DNA from: Sepiola atlantica
Taxonomy: Eukaryota > Mollusca > Cephalopoda > Sepiida > Sepiolidae
Reading direction: 5' to 3'
Length of the DNA: 64,000 nucleotides
NCBI GenBank assembly: GCA_963556195.1
Contig: OY744525.1
Location: 81,326,040 to 81,390,039, forward strand
Shown piece by piece: positions 45,706-57,196 of the stretch (position 1 is the stretch's first letter; every line of letters starts with the position of its first letter). A model generated the notes under the pieces. That model was not told the origin of the DNA and did not search any database. It saw only the letters and a program-made list of their open reading frames with translations. A program made the translations under genes and the position numbers.

Positions 45706-46486
45706 TTGAGTTGCTAAAAGTACACTTGGTCCCTAAAAATTTATATAAAAAAAGATGTCAGTTCGCTGATGCGTTCACATTTCATCTGTAAAATGTTTTT
45801 TTTGAAAAAAAAATTTTTTACATTTCAATAAAAATCAGTATACAAAAACACTTTAAGACGGAGCTGCAATTTATGTATACGGTATCCCCTGTTTGCTCCA
45901 ATAAAAAAAATAATAAAATCAACAACGCAATATACTACAGTATAAGGTCGTGTGCAAAATACAAAAATTATTATTGTAAACCTACAAACTCTTAATGTCA
46001 CTATCGACTGAACGAACGAACATACATGCATATCATAAAAATAATAATTACAGATTTTCCAATAAGAAATTATTGGGAACTATCAGATGAAATATTTAGA
46101 AGAATTTGATCTGTATTTTGATATTGTAATAATGGTGTACATGTTCTGTGCAATGTTTTTTTTTTTTTTTACATTGTGAAAAAAACTTCTTTTTGTGTAT
46201 TCGAAGCATTTGGTCATATGACAGTTTCCTATTTCTTTACACAGTCCCTTGCATTATTATTGAAATCTTTTAAGCTGCACTGGTTGGGTAGTAGAGGGCA
46301 GACAAGGCAGTGGTTGAGTCATTTTGTAGCCCCATCTGGCCATAGCAGACCCATTTCTGTTCTCAGGTGGTGAAATGCCCTTCACTGGAACAATGGTGCT
46401 TCTAAGCCAGAAAAGAGGGCTTCAGAAGAAGGATGGGATTCCCATGTCAAAAGGAGACGGGTAGTTCTCTAGCTTTCTGGTCCATA
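45706..46486. other. Intergenic, no gene seen
   Basis: AT-rich first half; 46270-46486 is more mixed ('gaaatgcccttcactggaac'). No frame or RNA motif recognised. Confidence 0.45.
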
Positions 46487-46672
46487 GCTGTAGTCCCTAT
46501 TTACTTGCCTTCCAATGGGGTCAAAATTAGACACAATGTGGGTAAAATCCAGCTCCCGAAAAAGGGGCACTCTGAATTGGGATAAAATTAAAAATTGCCC
46601 CAGTCTGGATTTCTCCTCCACTGACCGAGAACAGAACAGATCCTACACTTTGATCCTAGCCAAAAGGCCAAG
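46487..46672 (-). mobile_element. U2-headed SINE, body B
   Basis: The head at 46634-46669 (minus) is GGCCTTTTGGCTAGGATC then AAAGTGTAGGATCTGTTC. The body differs from body A: read on plus it has 'gggtaaaatccagctcccga', 'ggggcactctgaattggg' and 'tctcctccactgaccgag'. The outer end 'cctatttacttgcc' gives a 3' GGCAAGTAAATAGG, similar to the end of body A. Confidence 0.8.
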
Positions 46673-47668
46673 ATAGGTGTAGTCTTATTTCTTCCCGAGA
46701 TATTGTTAAGGGCCCGGACATGGCTGAGGAAGCTTCTTGACTTCAGTCATTGGATCATTAAAGAGTGAAATCCCCAAAGAGGCATGATAAACGAATAATG
46801 ATAATTAGTATGAGCATCAAACAGACCCGGTTATGGACTTAGCATCTGCAATTTACTAAACAAACGGGGGGGCAGAACGATCATACCTAATCACTCCGAC
46901 ATAATGACCAAAGCCATGAAAAACAAAATGTACTTTCTTAACCGATTCGCGTCAATGGTCCTTTTTTTAGGATTAGAACGGTAATTAACCTTATTTCAGC
47001 AACATTTGTATTTTCAGAGATATTGATAGTTAGTCATAAAGATTGGGATGTCTTTCAAATATTACACATACTGTCTGATGTATATTAGCAACACTGATGT
47101 CTCGGTTTTCAGTATACTGTGAGAATCTAGAGTGGAAGGATACAATCAGTTTCATCTATTATTCAATCCAAAAGGCTTTGGTAAGTTGTCCTTATAACCA
47201 ACCCACATTTTTATATATAGTATAAATGACAGCTCTAACTATCCTATAAAGTCAAGTCAATTTTTGAAAGTAATTTAGTTCAAAGATAATATTGTATTTA
47301 CAAAAGATTTTTGGTAATAAATTAAAGAAAATAAATTTGGCTGTAAATTGGTTAAAAGATTTTCTGAAAAAACACAAATCAGAAAATAAAGATGATGATT
47401 CCAGTGATCAGTGTAGCACTAGGCTAATTGAATATATTCCACACTCTAAAAAACTACATAAAATTATTCTTGAAAGCAGAGTCCACATCATACAAAGGGT
47501 TTTGTGAGATGCGTGCCGCTTTCTCTATTCATTTAACTAATTTTTTCCTTGTCCACTCAACTGTTTCCAAATTCCACTCTGTACGGTCTTGTCTAATCAC
47601 TTGCTGCCAAGTTTTCCTTGACCGGCCAATCTATCTGCAATTCAAGACATCCATGCTTCTGCAATGGT
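46673..47668. other. Intergenic, no gene seen
   Basis: Mostly AT-rich. Short frames at 47292-47507 and 47428-47694 lack any domain. Confidence 0.45.
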
Positions 47669-47693
47669 TTATATATATATATATATATATATA
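47669..47693. repeat. (TA)n microsatellite
   Basis: About twelve AT units, immediately before the palindrome at 47701. Confidence 0.95.
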
Positions 47694-47700
47694 AATGATT

Positions 47701-47750
47701 TTTTATTTATACAGACATGTGCGTACATGTACATGTCTGTATAAATAAAA
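47701..47750. repeat. Perfect 20-bp inverted repeat with 10-base loop
   Basis: TTTTATTTATACAGACATGT at 47701-47720 and its exact reverse complement at 47731-47750. It is located between two TA microsatellites. Confidence 0.95.
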
Positions 47751-47851
47751 ATAATCATATAAGAGCTTTATTTGATATTGAGCACTCTTTATAAGCCCAG
47801 TTGAAATTCTTCGGATTTTTATCCTATGGATGTTTACTTTACCTGGATTAC

Positions 47852-47872
47852 TATATATATATATATATATAT
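47852..47872. repeat. (TA)n microsatellite
   Basis: About ten AT units followed by 'gatagat'. Confidence 0.9.
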
Positions 47873-47885
47873 AGATAGATATCAA

Positions 47886-48310
47886 TTTGAAAATTTGAGA
47901 AACCAGTTAACAGACACATAGATTTATATCAATAAATGAAATTTATTAATCATTTTTTTAAATATATTTTATAAATCCGAATTTTCGGTTTAACAAACCG
48001 TAATCATGGAAACAGACAGTATACTTTTTTTATATATTTTTTTCTTCATGGTGAAAGTCAACGGCACCGCCGAAAACTGACGATCCTCTCCGATGTTATT
48101 GGAGTGTTTGTATATATTTCCGGTGCAAGTAGTGAATGCGCTGGTAAGCATAGGTTAGAATAATATGAGTGTTACTACAGTATTGAAAGTGTCGTTAAGA
48201 GATATGTTTGAAAATTTGAGAAACCAGTTAACAGACGCGTGAATTTATATCAATAAATGAAATTTATTAATCATTTTTTTTTTTATATATTTTATAAATC
48301 CGAAAATTAT
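47886..48310. repeat. Tandem duplication, 321-base period
   Basis: 'tttgaaaatttgagaaacca', 'gttaacagac', 'aataaatgaaatttattaat' occur at 47886-47990 and again at 48207-48310. The intervening unit (47990-48206) is single copy in this window. One full unit plus about 100 bases of the next. Confidence 0.85.
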
Positions 48311-48464
48311 ATATATATAGGTGTGTACGTGTACAGATGTGTTCAGTGGAAATATCATGTTGACATTTCTGGTAGAAACTTGGGTGGATATGAGTCCACA
48401 GCAGAGTGTTACATAATGGGTTTCTCTGGGGGTGAAAAACTGAATACTGCCTTCAAGTATAATT

Positions 48465-48712
48465 TCTCATTTAGCGTAATGATTAGAGTGTTCCCTAATG
48501 GGCTGGGAGACCAGGGTTCAATCCTCTATCAATTCATACCAAAAACTAAAAAAAATGGTACTTGATGCCCCCTTGCTAAGCACTCAGCATTATAAGGTGA
48601 GGATCAAAGATAAGTAGAGTAATCTTTGGAAAGGAGTGGCACTCTCCCCTACATCTCGGTGTAGTAGCCAATAAAATGGGAGCCTACAGGTCACCCTTGA
48701 CTATCGTCTTTT
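48465..48712 (+). mobile_element. tRNA-derived SINE, copy 2
   Basis: 'agcgtaatgattagagtgtt' (A-box region) and GGTTCAATCC (B box, 48513-48522) are followed by 'tacttgatgcccccttgcta', 'gtagagtaatctttggaaag' and 'tcacccttgactatcgtc'. Aligned with 37425-37685 and 58082-58335. Confidence 0.85.
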
Positions 48713-49254
48713 TATATCTTCTTCTGAGCTGGCTGCTGCTGATGTTTCTTTTGTTATATATTGAAGTGACCTTGGGAAGGACAAAGGCGGGATGAAAATT
48801 GTCAAAAGTTCAAAATTAACATTTGGAAATGAAAGAGACAGAACAGAAGTATCAATTAGACTGCTGCGAGCTAGGGAGAGAATTTGTTCATAGGCAGAAC
48901 GTAATGCACATGTTAAAATGTAACTCAGTAACAGATTATGTTCACCCCCCCTTGTCTCTGCCCTAATAATATACCCGAGATGATAAAAAATAAACACCAT
49001 GTATTTGGATTACAAACGTCTTTATGTTAATTATTGGTAATTACAGTCCGGCCAGAGAGACAACCCTGGTCCTGCCCATAGCAGAGCCAGCATACCGGCC
49101 GAGTCAGTCTTATCTCTTCATCTTATGAAACCATCTTAATCATCATCGTTATCGTCCTAACAGCTCCGAAGCTGGTAGAGACACATATTCAAAAAAAAAA
49201 ACTGACAATGAATTATAAAAATTTATCAAAAGCAATGAGATATCTTATCTGTAT
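48713..49254. other. Intergenic, no gene seen
   Basis: No recognised element. The GC-richer block 49050-49110 ('gcagagccagcataccggcc') is unclassified. Confidence 0.4.
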
Positions 49255-49795
49255 ATTAATAAAATTATGAGACAACTTCACGTGTGTTTGTATTTCTTGT
49301 GTGAACGTAACTGTGATACTTACACAGTAAATCATTAGTTTTTTTTTATTTACTATCAATTGAATATTTATTGAAATTTAAAAAATGCAATAGCGTAAAA
49401 TAAAACTAAATTTTAGAACGATTTAAAAAAATTATTTCCTTACGAAATTAAATCCATTAGAATGCATTTCGGTTTCTTTGCAAACAAGTCAGCCATTTAA
49501 ATATTTTGTTATTAGTTGAAAAAGAAAAGAAAAAAGGAATGCATTACTTTGGAACCCTTCAAAATTTGAAAAGAATTTGAAAGCATTTAAACTGTCAAAT
49601 AGAAATTTATTTAAACTGGCTTGGCAAATTCTCATGTATTAAAAGATTGAAAGTTTTGTAAGTTATTTACATACAAATAATTTATAAATAAAGATTTATA
49701 CAATATTACAAATTAGTTCTAGCTTTATAAGAATTTGGTTCAATTAATAGTTTGATGACCAAACGATGCCATAATAATAAAATTTAGTTAAAAAA
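49255..49795 (-). repeat. Dispersed repeat R3, inverse copy
   Basis: 'gaatgcatttcggtttc' and 'tacgaaattaaatcc' complement 2809-2850. The distal part 'agaatttggttcaattaata' with 'tgatgaccaaacgatgcc' matches 30720-30760. Confidence 0.6.
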
Positions 49796-49847
49796 AAAAA
49801 AGTGAACGGCTTAACTTTAAATTAATTATGTGGACTTTGATTCCTGC

Positions 49848-50195
49848 TGTACCATCTTCAGTTGTCCGTGGCATGTATAAACCATTATGCACCTGTTGTC
49901 ATCGTCGGGTTCTTGATCGTCTATAGACAAAATCACTTGGACGTTTATGTTAGCTTATAAGAAGGTTTATTAACGAGAGAAACTGGTTACTTGCGAGAGA
50001 AAGACAGCTTGATTTGTTACACCTAGTGAGGGCTTTTACGCATCCTTTTTACTTTAAGTGTTGCCAGGAAGAGGCAGAGACTTATCTCTGCCCAGACGTT
50101 ACGTGGTTTCGTCAACTTCCGTTTCTGTGGTCACCTCTGACCCCTAGGGGCCACTCACTCTTTTCCATTCAAAAAACGGTTTTCGTTATGTAACA
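49848..50195 (+). mobile_element. LTR-B, solo copy with 4-bp target duplication
   Basis: Starts TGTACCATCTTCAG and ends GTTATGTAACA, i.e. TGT...ACA termini. CTGC occurs immediately before (49844-49847) and after (50196-50199), as expected for integrase insertion. It contains 'agaaggtttattaac' (TATA/poly(A)-like region). No internal coding region, so a solo LTR. Confidence 0.7.
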
Positions 50196-50307
50196 CTGCT
50201 AGTCAAGTTCAAGTCCTATTAGATCTGTTGCATCAGTTCTATGTACACTAATACCTATGGTATTCATTGAAACTGGGGCCGAAAAGACCAGATGATTTTC
50301 TGAGACT

Positions 50308-50440
50308 GGCAGAGATGTCAAGATGTAGCAGATCTGCCGAGATTGAGAAGCCGAGATGTAGCAGAGAAGCCGGGATGTAGTAGATTCGCTAAGACTGAGA
50401 AGTCCAGATGTAGTGGATTTGCTGAGATTGTGGTCGGAAA
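50308..50440. repeat. Degenerate minisatellite
   Basis: 'gatgtagcagat', 'gatgtagcagag', 'gatgtagtagat' and 'gatgtagtggat' recur at 15-50 base spacing, alternating with 'gagattgagaagcc' and 'aagactgagaagtcc'. Confidence 0.7.
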
Positions 50441-50834
50441 GACCATATCTGAAGAGACCGCGATTTCGTTTGTCAACAGTAAAACGCGAATGTGATCTTT
50501 GACGAATACATATGCATGTGACACAAGGCCTATTTCGGACATGTAATTTTTCGCCATACCTAGTTTAGTTTTAAATTTTATGATGTTACAAGAGTAATAT
50601 AAAGTGAGAAAATTTTCTTTTTAACCAAGAAAACAACTGTGAAATTTTAAGTTTGGATTTGTAAGAATACTTAATTGAATCACCTCTTTTTTAAGGAAAC
50701 AAAAAAAGAATTTCTCTTTAAACTTTGAAGGTTATGGTTATGGTTAGGGTTGGACATTTATTATATTTTTATAAAAATTAAGCAGACGATCGCTTTGAAT
50801 CCTTCATTATTATGAGACAGTAGACACAAACAGG

Positions 50835-51026
50835 TGATGTATGTTCCTACTTACTTGCCTCCCCACGATGGCAGAGTTACATACAACGTCAGTTTTTAAT
50901 CTGGGGAAAATCCAGCTCACCAAAAAGGAGCACTCTGGATTGGAACAAAAATATAAATTGCCTCGATCTAGAAGGATTTCTCCTTTACTGACCGAGGGCA
51001 GAAAAGAGGAAGATACTTCACTTTGA
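50835..51026 (-). mobile_element. U2-headed SINE, body B, interrupted in its head
   Basis: Plus-strand words 'cctacttacttgcctcccc', 'gaaaatccagctcacc', 'ggagcactctggattgg' and 'tctcctttactgaccgagg' parallel 46490-46630. The U2 head begins ('gatacttcactttga', 51012-51026) and is then interrupted. The missing U2 part is found at 51629-51656. Confidence 0.75.
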
Positions 51027-51140
51027 AATATTTATTTGCAGAAAATATGAAAAATTTACATTTAAAACAATTTAGGCACAAGGCCATCAAAAGTTTGGAG
51101 AAAAAGGGTGTTGTTAGTCATCCTTGGTTTAAAGTGACCA

Positions 51141-51630
51141 TGTAGCTGTCATAATTAAAGACTTATTTTCTGTCTCGGAGTAATGTCCCTGTTAAGCAAT
51201 CCAGTTACACACTGACCAATCAGCTTGCATTTATTTCATCTGTTCCCTGAAGAACTACTTCAGCCCCTTTGGGAATCACGGTCGGTCAGCAGAGAGACTC
51301 CTGCAAGCCATGAGGAAACACATTTACATTCTCTCTACTGCCCCTGTCCACTGGACGCTCCAGCACCTACTATCTTCGTCTGAAGATAACTGCTCAGACT
51401 TTCGGCAACACAAAGAACTTTATATATTTTTCTCTTCCTCACTCGGACACTGTCCATCTTTCTTCTACCTATACCAAACGGCGTAGGTAACTTTATTGAA
51501 TAAACCCTTTTCATTGTTGTAAAAATAGGTTTTGTTACTTCCTTTTCGTGCGACAGTTTTTTTTACTCAAACATAACACATAAGAGTTGGTCTTAACAAC
51601 TCACTGATAGGAACAGCTCTTACAACTACA
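51141..51630 (+). mobile_element. LTR-A with complete ends
   Basis: Starts TGTAGCTGTCATAATT and ends CTTACAACTACA, so termini are TGTAG...CTACA. It has 'ctgaccaatcagcttg' (CCAAT box), 'acggcgtaggtaac' and TTGAATAAACCC (poly(A)-like, 51498). No internal genes; solo LTR. It sits inside the U2 head of a SINE together with about 110 bases (51027-51140) that resemble the end of repeat C. Confidence 0.75.
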
Positions 51631-51656
51631 CTTTGATCTTAGCAGCCAAAAGGCCT
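51629..51656 (-). mobile_element. Displaced U2 head of the interrupted SINE
   Basis: 'cactttgatcttagcagcca' and 'aaaggcc' match the U2 5' region with a 3-base insertion (AGC). The word CACTTTGA occurs both here and at 51019-51026, consistent with the SINE being split at this point. Confidence 0.7.
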
Positions 51657-51974
51657 GTCTGCTTAATTGTGATAAAAATGTGATAAATGTCCAACCTAGC
51701 TCTAATAAGTTTAGTCAATTCTTTCTACAGGCAAACACTTGGAAGTCTTTGTAGTTGTCTTTTCTTGGCTTCGACAAAAACATTGCAACTTTATTAGTTG
51801 TATAAAGTACTAAAAAGATTTTCAACTTTAATGACTAGATAAGAAGCACAAAGGTAAAACATTGTCCTTAAAGCAGTGCTCCTGTACACATGCCTCATCA
51901 ACTATTCCTTTGGTAAACAGCGGTAAAGCTCAGCTGGTTAGTAATGCAGAAGTTCCCCAGACATACTATCAACT
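51657..51974. other. Intergenic, no gene seen
   Basis: No recognised element. An A-box-like 'aaagctcagctggttagt' near 51924 has no matching B box. Confidence 0.4.
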
Positions 51975-52670
51975 TCTAATTCTTGCAATTACACTAACAT
52001 CAGTTCCTCCCTGTGCTCCAATGATATCACCAATTTGACAAAACTCCTAGACAACCTCAATAGACTTTCTCCACATGTGGGTTCTCATCCATCTCCATTG
52101 TCCTCCAGTGCCTTACACTTTTTACACACAAACTGGTTATCATCTCTCAACCTACCTGTAATTTTACTGCTCTTCTTGTGTACCTTTCCACATACTGAAA
52201 CTTTCCTCTTTGTTTTTTTTTGGGGGGGGGGGGGGGGATTTCCAACACTATAACCACTGACCATCACTTTGGTTTTGGTAACATTCAATCTTAGACCTTT
52301 ACTTTCATAGCATTTCTCAAAGTCTTGAAGCTAACAAGTATATCTTCCATGAGGCAAGCACTAAATCACCTCTACAAGACAACTGTACAAAATTCCTTAG
52401 ACAAAGCTTCTAAGACACAAACGAAAAGCAACGAACTCACTACAGACCTCTGATGTATGCTCACTTTAACATTAAAGCTGTCATTATATGTGCTGTTAAT
52501 TCTAACATGACTTTGAACATTTCTGTACATTGCTTGAACAACTTTCACTAACTACTTGTTTGCTCCTAATTTATGCAAAGCCCACCAGACAACATCTTTC
52601 GCCACGTCTATACTTTCTCCACATCCGAGTTCTCATCCATCTCCGTTGTCTTACACTTCTTGCACGCAGT
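51975..52670 (-). mobile_element. RTE-like LINE, RT to post-RT region
   Basis: The minus strand gives WWALHKLGANK-, LLFVCVLEALSKEF, then RLNVTKTKVMVSGYSVGNP, VHKKSSKITGRLRDDNQFVC with KKCKALEDNGDG, and NW-like 'VEEFCYLGDII' remains near 52000. Order and content match 32500-33060. A T8G16 tract at 52211-52238 replaces part of the Cys-rich region. Confidence 0.8.
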
Positions 52671-52689
52671 AATCAAGAAAAGTAAATTA

Positions 52690-54344
52690 TTAAAATAAAA
52701 GAGAAACAAATTAAATTAAATAATAATGTTGTACAGTGCTCGGGTATATCTCATCAAAAGTGCATGTACATACTTGCATGTGTATAGAAGGAGTTTCGGA
52801 AATTTATTTCTATATTGGCTATGAGGGGTGTCGGGGTGGAGGAGGTCAACATGTTGCCACTGTACCCATGTGAGTCAAAAAGTTAGCAGTCAGGTTGTGG
52901 GTCAGTTCTCCCTGTCTTTATTTTCAGCAGCATCATCGTTGTCATGAAGCCTAGAGGTGACGGCATGGCAACAGTCCCTAGCAGCAGGAGGGAGGTCGAG
53001 TGAGGACAGGATGGAGGAAGAATGACTCACCCAAAGGTACCAATGTAACCTCGGTCTGGATTGTTCCCTATTCGACCAAACTCTGGTATTGCCGCCCTTT
53101 TGGGCCAAATTCGGGAAGCATGCAATGTTGCAGCAGCCAACAACTGATGCAGGCAGTTTGTTTCATGCTTCAGCAATTCCGAGTGTGAAACAATGTTTCT
53201 GAAAGTTATGGATGCTGTGCTGACTGTAGGCATTTCCACATGTGTTAGATATATGGAGATCAAAGAGTTGTTGGCGAGATGGTTAATTGTGTGGGCGTTT
53301 ACTAAACTAGTTGTTAAAGGGCAGAGCTTTAATGAATTCAAGACCAGGGAAACAAGGTGTTCAGATTATGGCAGGTATTGATATATGATGGAGGCTATTT
53401 GCTTGGTTGCACATTTCTGGACAATTTCCAGGCAGTCACTGTTCTGAGCAAGATAAGGGTTCGGAACATTGACTGCGTGGAAACCATTCAGAGACATGCA
53501 ACTTGATCAAAGGTTAGGGTTAGAATTAAGTCTCTATGGGTCTGTCAGTCAGAGTTTCAAATCCACCACATGTCAATTTACATAAAATATAAGTTTGATA
53601 TTTTATTTTTATTTTTCATCAAATCATAAGCTAGGCAAGAAAATAAATTCTAATTTTCTCGATGAGAATTTGTTTCGTTTTGCTGACGTTCAGTTATTTT
53701 TTGGAAATTAAAAAATATCGCAACGTCATCAAATGTCTTTATCTCAAAAGGAATATCATTGTAGAGTGGTTTGTGTGATGCGATGCCGGAGATTGGAGAG
53801 AGCCATTTTGGAGTCGTATCTGAATTACTCTTACTGGCCTTGCTTGAAATTAAGAAGAAAATAGGTCACCAGAGTTCCATATAAAAATACCAACATTGTC
53901 TCTAGAATTAAATCAACTTTACTTAAGTTTCATCAACACAGGAGCACAAGAATGTAAGGCAAGTTGGTTCGGCAGGCGGGCTTTAGCTATAGAAAGAGAA
54001 TTGAGTTTCAGAGTTCTATCTTATCCTGCCACGTCATAGCAAGGGACGAGAGGATGTTTTTAACGTCAGGTCTCCACAGTGTCTATCCAGGAACTGTTTC
54101 AATTTTAGCGCCAAACTAAGGCTGGATGGAAATGAGGGAAAAGGTGAGCATGCGCTAAAGTGTTCAACTGCCCGATGTATTTCTACATGAGTTTTAACAT
54201 GCCTGTTTTAGCCAACCGAACCACAAACTAATCACTACACAAGAGATTGCGTGTAAATACAAAAGAAAGTAGATCTCAGTCATGTAACTGCTACATCATC
54301 TGAAATCCGCCAAGATATGGCCACAACCTTACATGGCAATGGCC
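52690..54344. other. Unclassified moderate-GC region
   Basis: 52800-53520 is non-repetitive by eye, with several 60-100 codon frames on both strands; 53027-53341 (-) includes ELLKHETNCLHQLLAAATL. It could be a decayed LINE or other element, but I see no diagnostic motif. 53570-54340 holds nothing recognised. Confidence 0.35.
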
Positions 54345-55010
54345 GTTTGGCTATAATTGTAAAAATGCAGTAGGCTGCATGTTTTAGTGGTGCATGCGAA
54401 TGGCAGACGATGCAGATGATAGATGTTCGGCCAAAGGAAAAAGCGGGGGGGGGGGGACACACACCGAAGAATTTGAAAATATCTTGGATTTTATAATCGG
54501 GCCACCCAGAATCTTATTTCTCTGTGAAAAAAAATAAGTGTCGCATTAAACAGCAAATCATGCTGAGACCAAAAAGTAATGATCGGCTCCATGATAAGCC
54601 CCCTTGAGTGGACTGTCAGGCAGTAATCTCTGGTGGATATCTCCAGTAGCCATTGTCTTGGGTGGTCGAATGGAGAAGGGGACCTGACATATGTTCCAGC
54701 ATATAGGAGAGGGGGTCGGTTAGCCTGGCCCTCTTAGCATGACAGGAAGTTGGGTTTTCTGAGAGAGCTGGCAGGCAGTTAGAGCTGGGTGCTTCTCCAG
54801 GCAAGATGGGCCCACTAGGGTTCTTAGCTAAAGGATTTTGCTGATTGGTCTTATCTTGTTTTGGTCGGGCAAAAAGTCTCATTTTGGTCGGGCAAAAAGT
54901 CTCATTTTGCAAGTCTGCTGTTCAATCAAGGAACACGAGAATCGTTTGTTATCTCCAACAAATAAACCTGTTACTTGTTTATAAACTAGACTTGTGGCGT
55001 TACTTGGAAT
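54345..55010 (+). mobile_element. LTR-like repeat D, copy 2
   Basis: Matches 6385-7450 without the SINE: 'gtgcatgcgaatggcagac', 'gataagcccccttgagtgg', and a 3' part with AACAAATAAACCTG (poly(A)-like) and 'gacttgtggcgttacttgg'. Contains a 23-bp tandem duplication at 54859-54904. Confidence 0.65.
54859..54904. repeat. 23-bp perfect tandem duplication
   Basis: TTTTGGTCGGGCAAAAAGTC(TCA) occurs twice without spacing. The other copy of repeat D shows no such doubling. Confidence 0.95.
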
Positions 55011-55790
55011 GAGAATTCTTTGGAAATGACAGGTAATGAAGGTAATTATCCTTGGTAGAGGGCAAGGTCATAGCGCTTTTCCAATCGTAACTTTCCCGGA
55101 TGATAGTACAGGAGATCGAACTCAGGGAGGCTTCTCCATCAAAATGTTGGGGTATTCTTCAATGTCATGTTGCGCATGGATATCTGCCCTTGAGGTATTT
55201 CTGGAATGAATGATTGGGTCAATGACTGCTATGCTAATGTTTTGGCTTTAGGTTCGATTATTTTGTCTCTGAATTTATCACTGTCAGTTAAAAGACTACC
55301 TTGTTTTGAAGTGATTCTACGTTTCTCTCCCTTTTTGATTTATTATTCTCCAAATAATTTTTAAAACATTGTTTTCAACACAGAGGACCTTTGAAGTGGG
55401 AGCCTGCTTCCATCATAGCTATGTAACTTCTCTGAAATAAGGACAGAAGGCAGTTGTAGTTTCTTCATCTTTTATTCATCATCCCTAAAGATGATGGAAG
55501 CAGGCTTCCCAAATACACAATACAAATAGGATACATATTACTCATTCATTCATACATGCACATACACGGACATATTACAACAGATTACAATGGTTTTTGT
55601 TGAAGGTTTTGTTTGTAGAAGATGAAAGATACAATTTTCAAAAACCATGAACATATTTTGTATTGATATTAAAGTGGTGATTATGTGAACCTTTGACATC
55701 AAAATACAAGACTGATGGGTTCTGGTGATAGCTGAGGTTCAAATTTTACATAAATTTCAATTGGAAAAACAAATCTTTTTAGTAACAAAA
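55011..55790. other. Intergenic with an inverted repeat
   Basis: 'gggagcctgcttccatcat' (55399) returns inverted as 'atgatggaagcaggcttccc' (55492-55511), about 75 bases apart. Otherwise nothing recognised. Confidence 0.55.
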
Positions 55791-55796
55791 CTATAT

Positions 55797-56925
55797 TTTT
55801 GTGAAATCAGTACATATGTATAACAAACTAAAAATGAATATCATTTGTAATATGCTAAAACTAAATAACTTTCAGCAAATTCAAAAATAAAATATAAAAA
55901 ATTATCATTTATTAAATTACATATTACTATGCAGGTTTCGCTTTTTTAAAAACTTTTTCAGCTCGTATACTTCTGACAGTTTTCGTTTTTGCTGTTTCAT
56001 CATTATCTTTTGTACAAATTGGGGAATTGCTATTTTAGTTCACTTTGTGGAGGTCTCATTGATCTTCAAGTCTTCTGCTTTCTTCAGCTTCCTTTCTCTT
56101 TCAATTTGAAGCCTTCAATTATATCTCTAGTATGCTAAAATCTGAAATCTCAGAACATTTTCATTAGTTAAAGGCTGAATGACCTTTGGCTTTTGTAGGT
56201 CGGTTTAAGGCAGAAGATGACATTGTCCATTAGAAGTAAAGTTAGAATTAGAGCTATGTGTATAGGAAGTTACGTCATGGGTGGAAATATGTGGCAGAGA
56301 AGCTAAAGAGTTCCTACGTCTTGGGAATTAGGCGACAAATTGATCGGATGTGGTTTCCGAGGTTTCCAACACCCTATGGGCTTAGTCGAGGAGATGCAGT
56401 TCATCCGGACATACTTGCTGTAAAAAGTAATAAAATGCCAGAGCAAATATTGGAGTTACTTGTTGTTCTTTTAATTGCTTTCATTATTCCAGCCGCAGAG
56501 AAAAGGAAGATCAACATCTCTACAACTGTTCTTGTCACCAATGCTGAGAGATGTCACTATCCAATGAGCCAACTACTTACATGTCAAAGAGACACGAACA
56601 GCTGTTTGTGTCCGCAACACAATGTTACATTCTATTAACTTAGGATCTATCGCTGAGCATGCTCATGAGTAGAAAATAACTAAATATCGGGCTCTGATCG
56701 GTAAATATGTTTTAATCTCCATCTCAGGTGTCTTAGATCCAAAGACAGTAGTCTTAACAAATCTGTTAAGTGCCAAAAATGGTGATGCAAGACATATATA
56801 TAACAAACTAAAAATGAATATCATTTGTAATATGTTAAAACTAAATAACTTTCAGCAAATTCAAAATAAAATATAAAAAAATTACCATTTATTAAATTAC
56901 ATTTTTGGAAAAGATGCGACTTGAG
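55797..56925 (+). repeat. Direct repeats bracketing about 870 bases
   Basis: Left copy 55817-55925 and right copy 56797-56925 share 'taacaaactaaaaatgaata', 'tcatttgtaatatg', 'aactaaataactttcagcaa' and 'tttattaaattaca', about 95% identical. Both are followed by 'caggtttcg/tgcttt'. Either long terminal repeats or a segmental duplication. Confidence 0.7.
56258..56638 (+). pseudogene. Unrecognised frame between direct repeats (126 codons)
   Basis: Encodes GWKYVAEKLKSSYVLGIRRQ, WFPRFPTPYGLSRGDAVHPD and ILAVKSNKMPEQILELLVVL, then a less convincing end. The 'PDIL...QILEL' arrangement vaguely recalls endonuclease-like segments of mobile elements, but I cannot name a family. The position between direct repeats suggests an element remnant. 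It may equally be a chance frame. Confidence 0.3.
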
Positions 56926-57196
56926 TTCACACTACGCAGGTTTTGCTTTCTTGCTATAATCCGGGGAAACTATCATTCCATAATTTTATTAGGTCGACAT
57001 AGTAAAACATTGAAGAATTAGTTGGTCGCCATTTTGTATTATTATCAATAGCATATGGTGGTCGGTTGAAAAATAAAAAGAAGGTAATGATTAAGAAACA
57101 GCCGGGTTTACATATACTTACATTTATTTGTTTAAAGACAAACAGAAGAGAGACATACGAAACGTGATAGATAAAGGGGTAAGAAAGGAAAAGTTA

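Noticed and set aside
51915..51945. tRNA gene
   Set aside because: A-box-like word only; no B box at a suitable distance and no cloverleaf seen.
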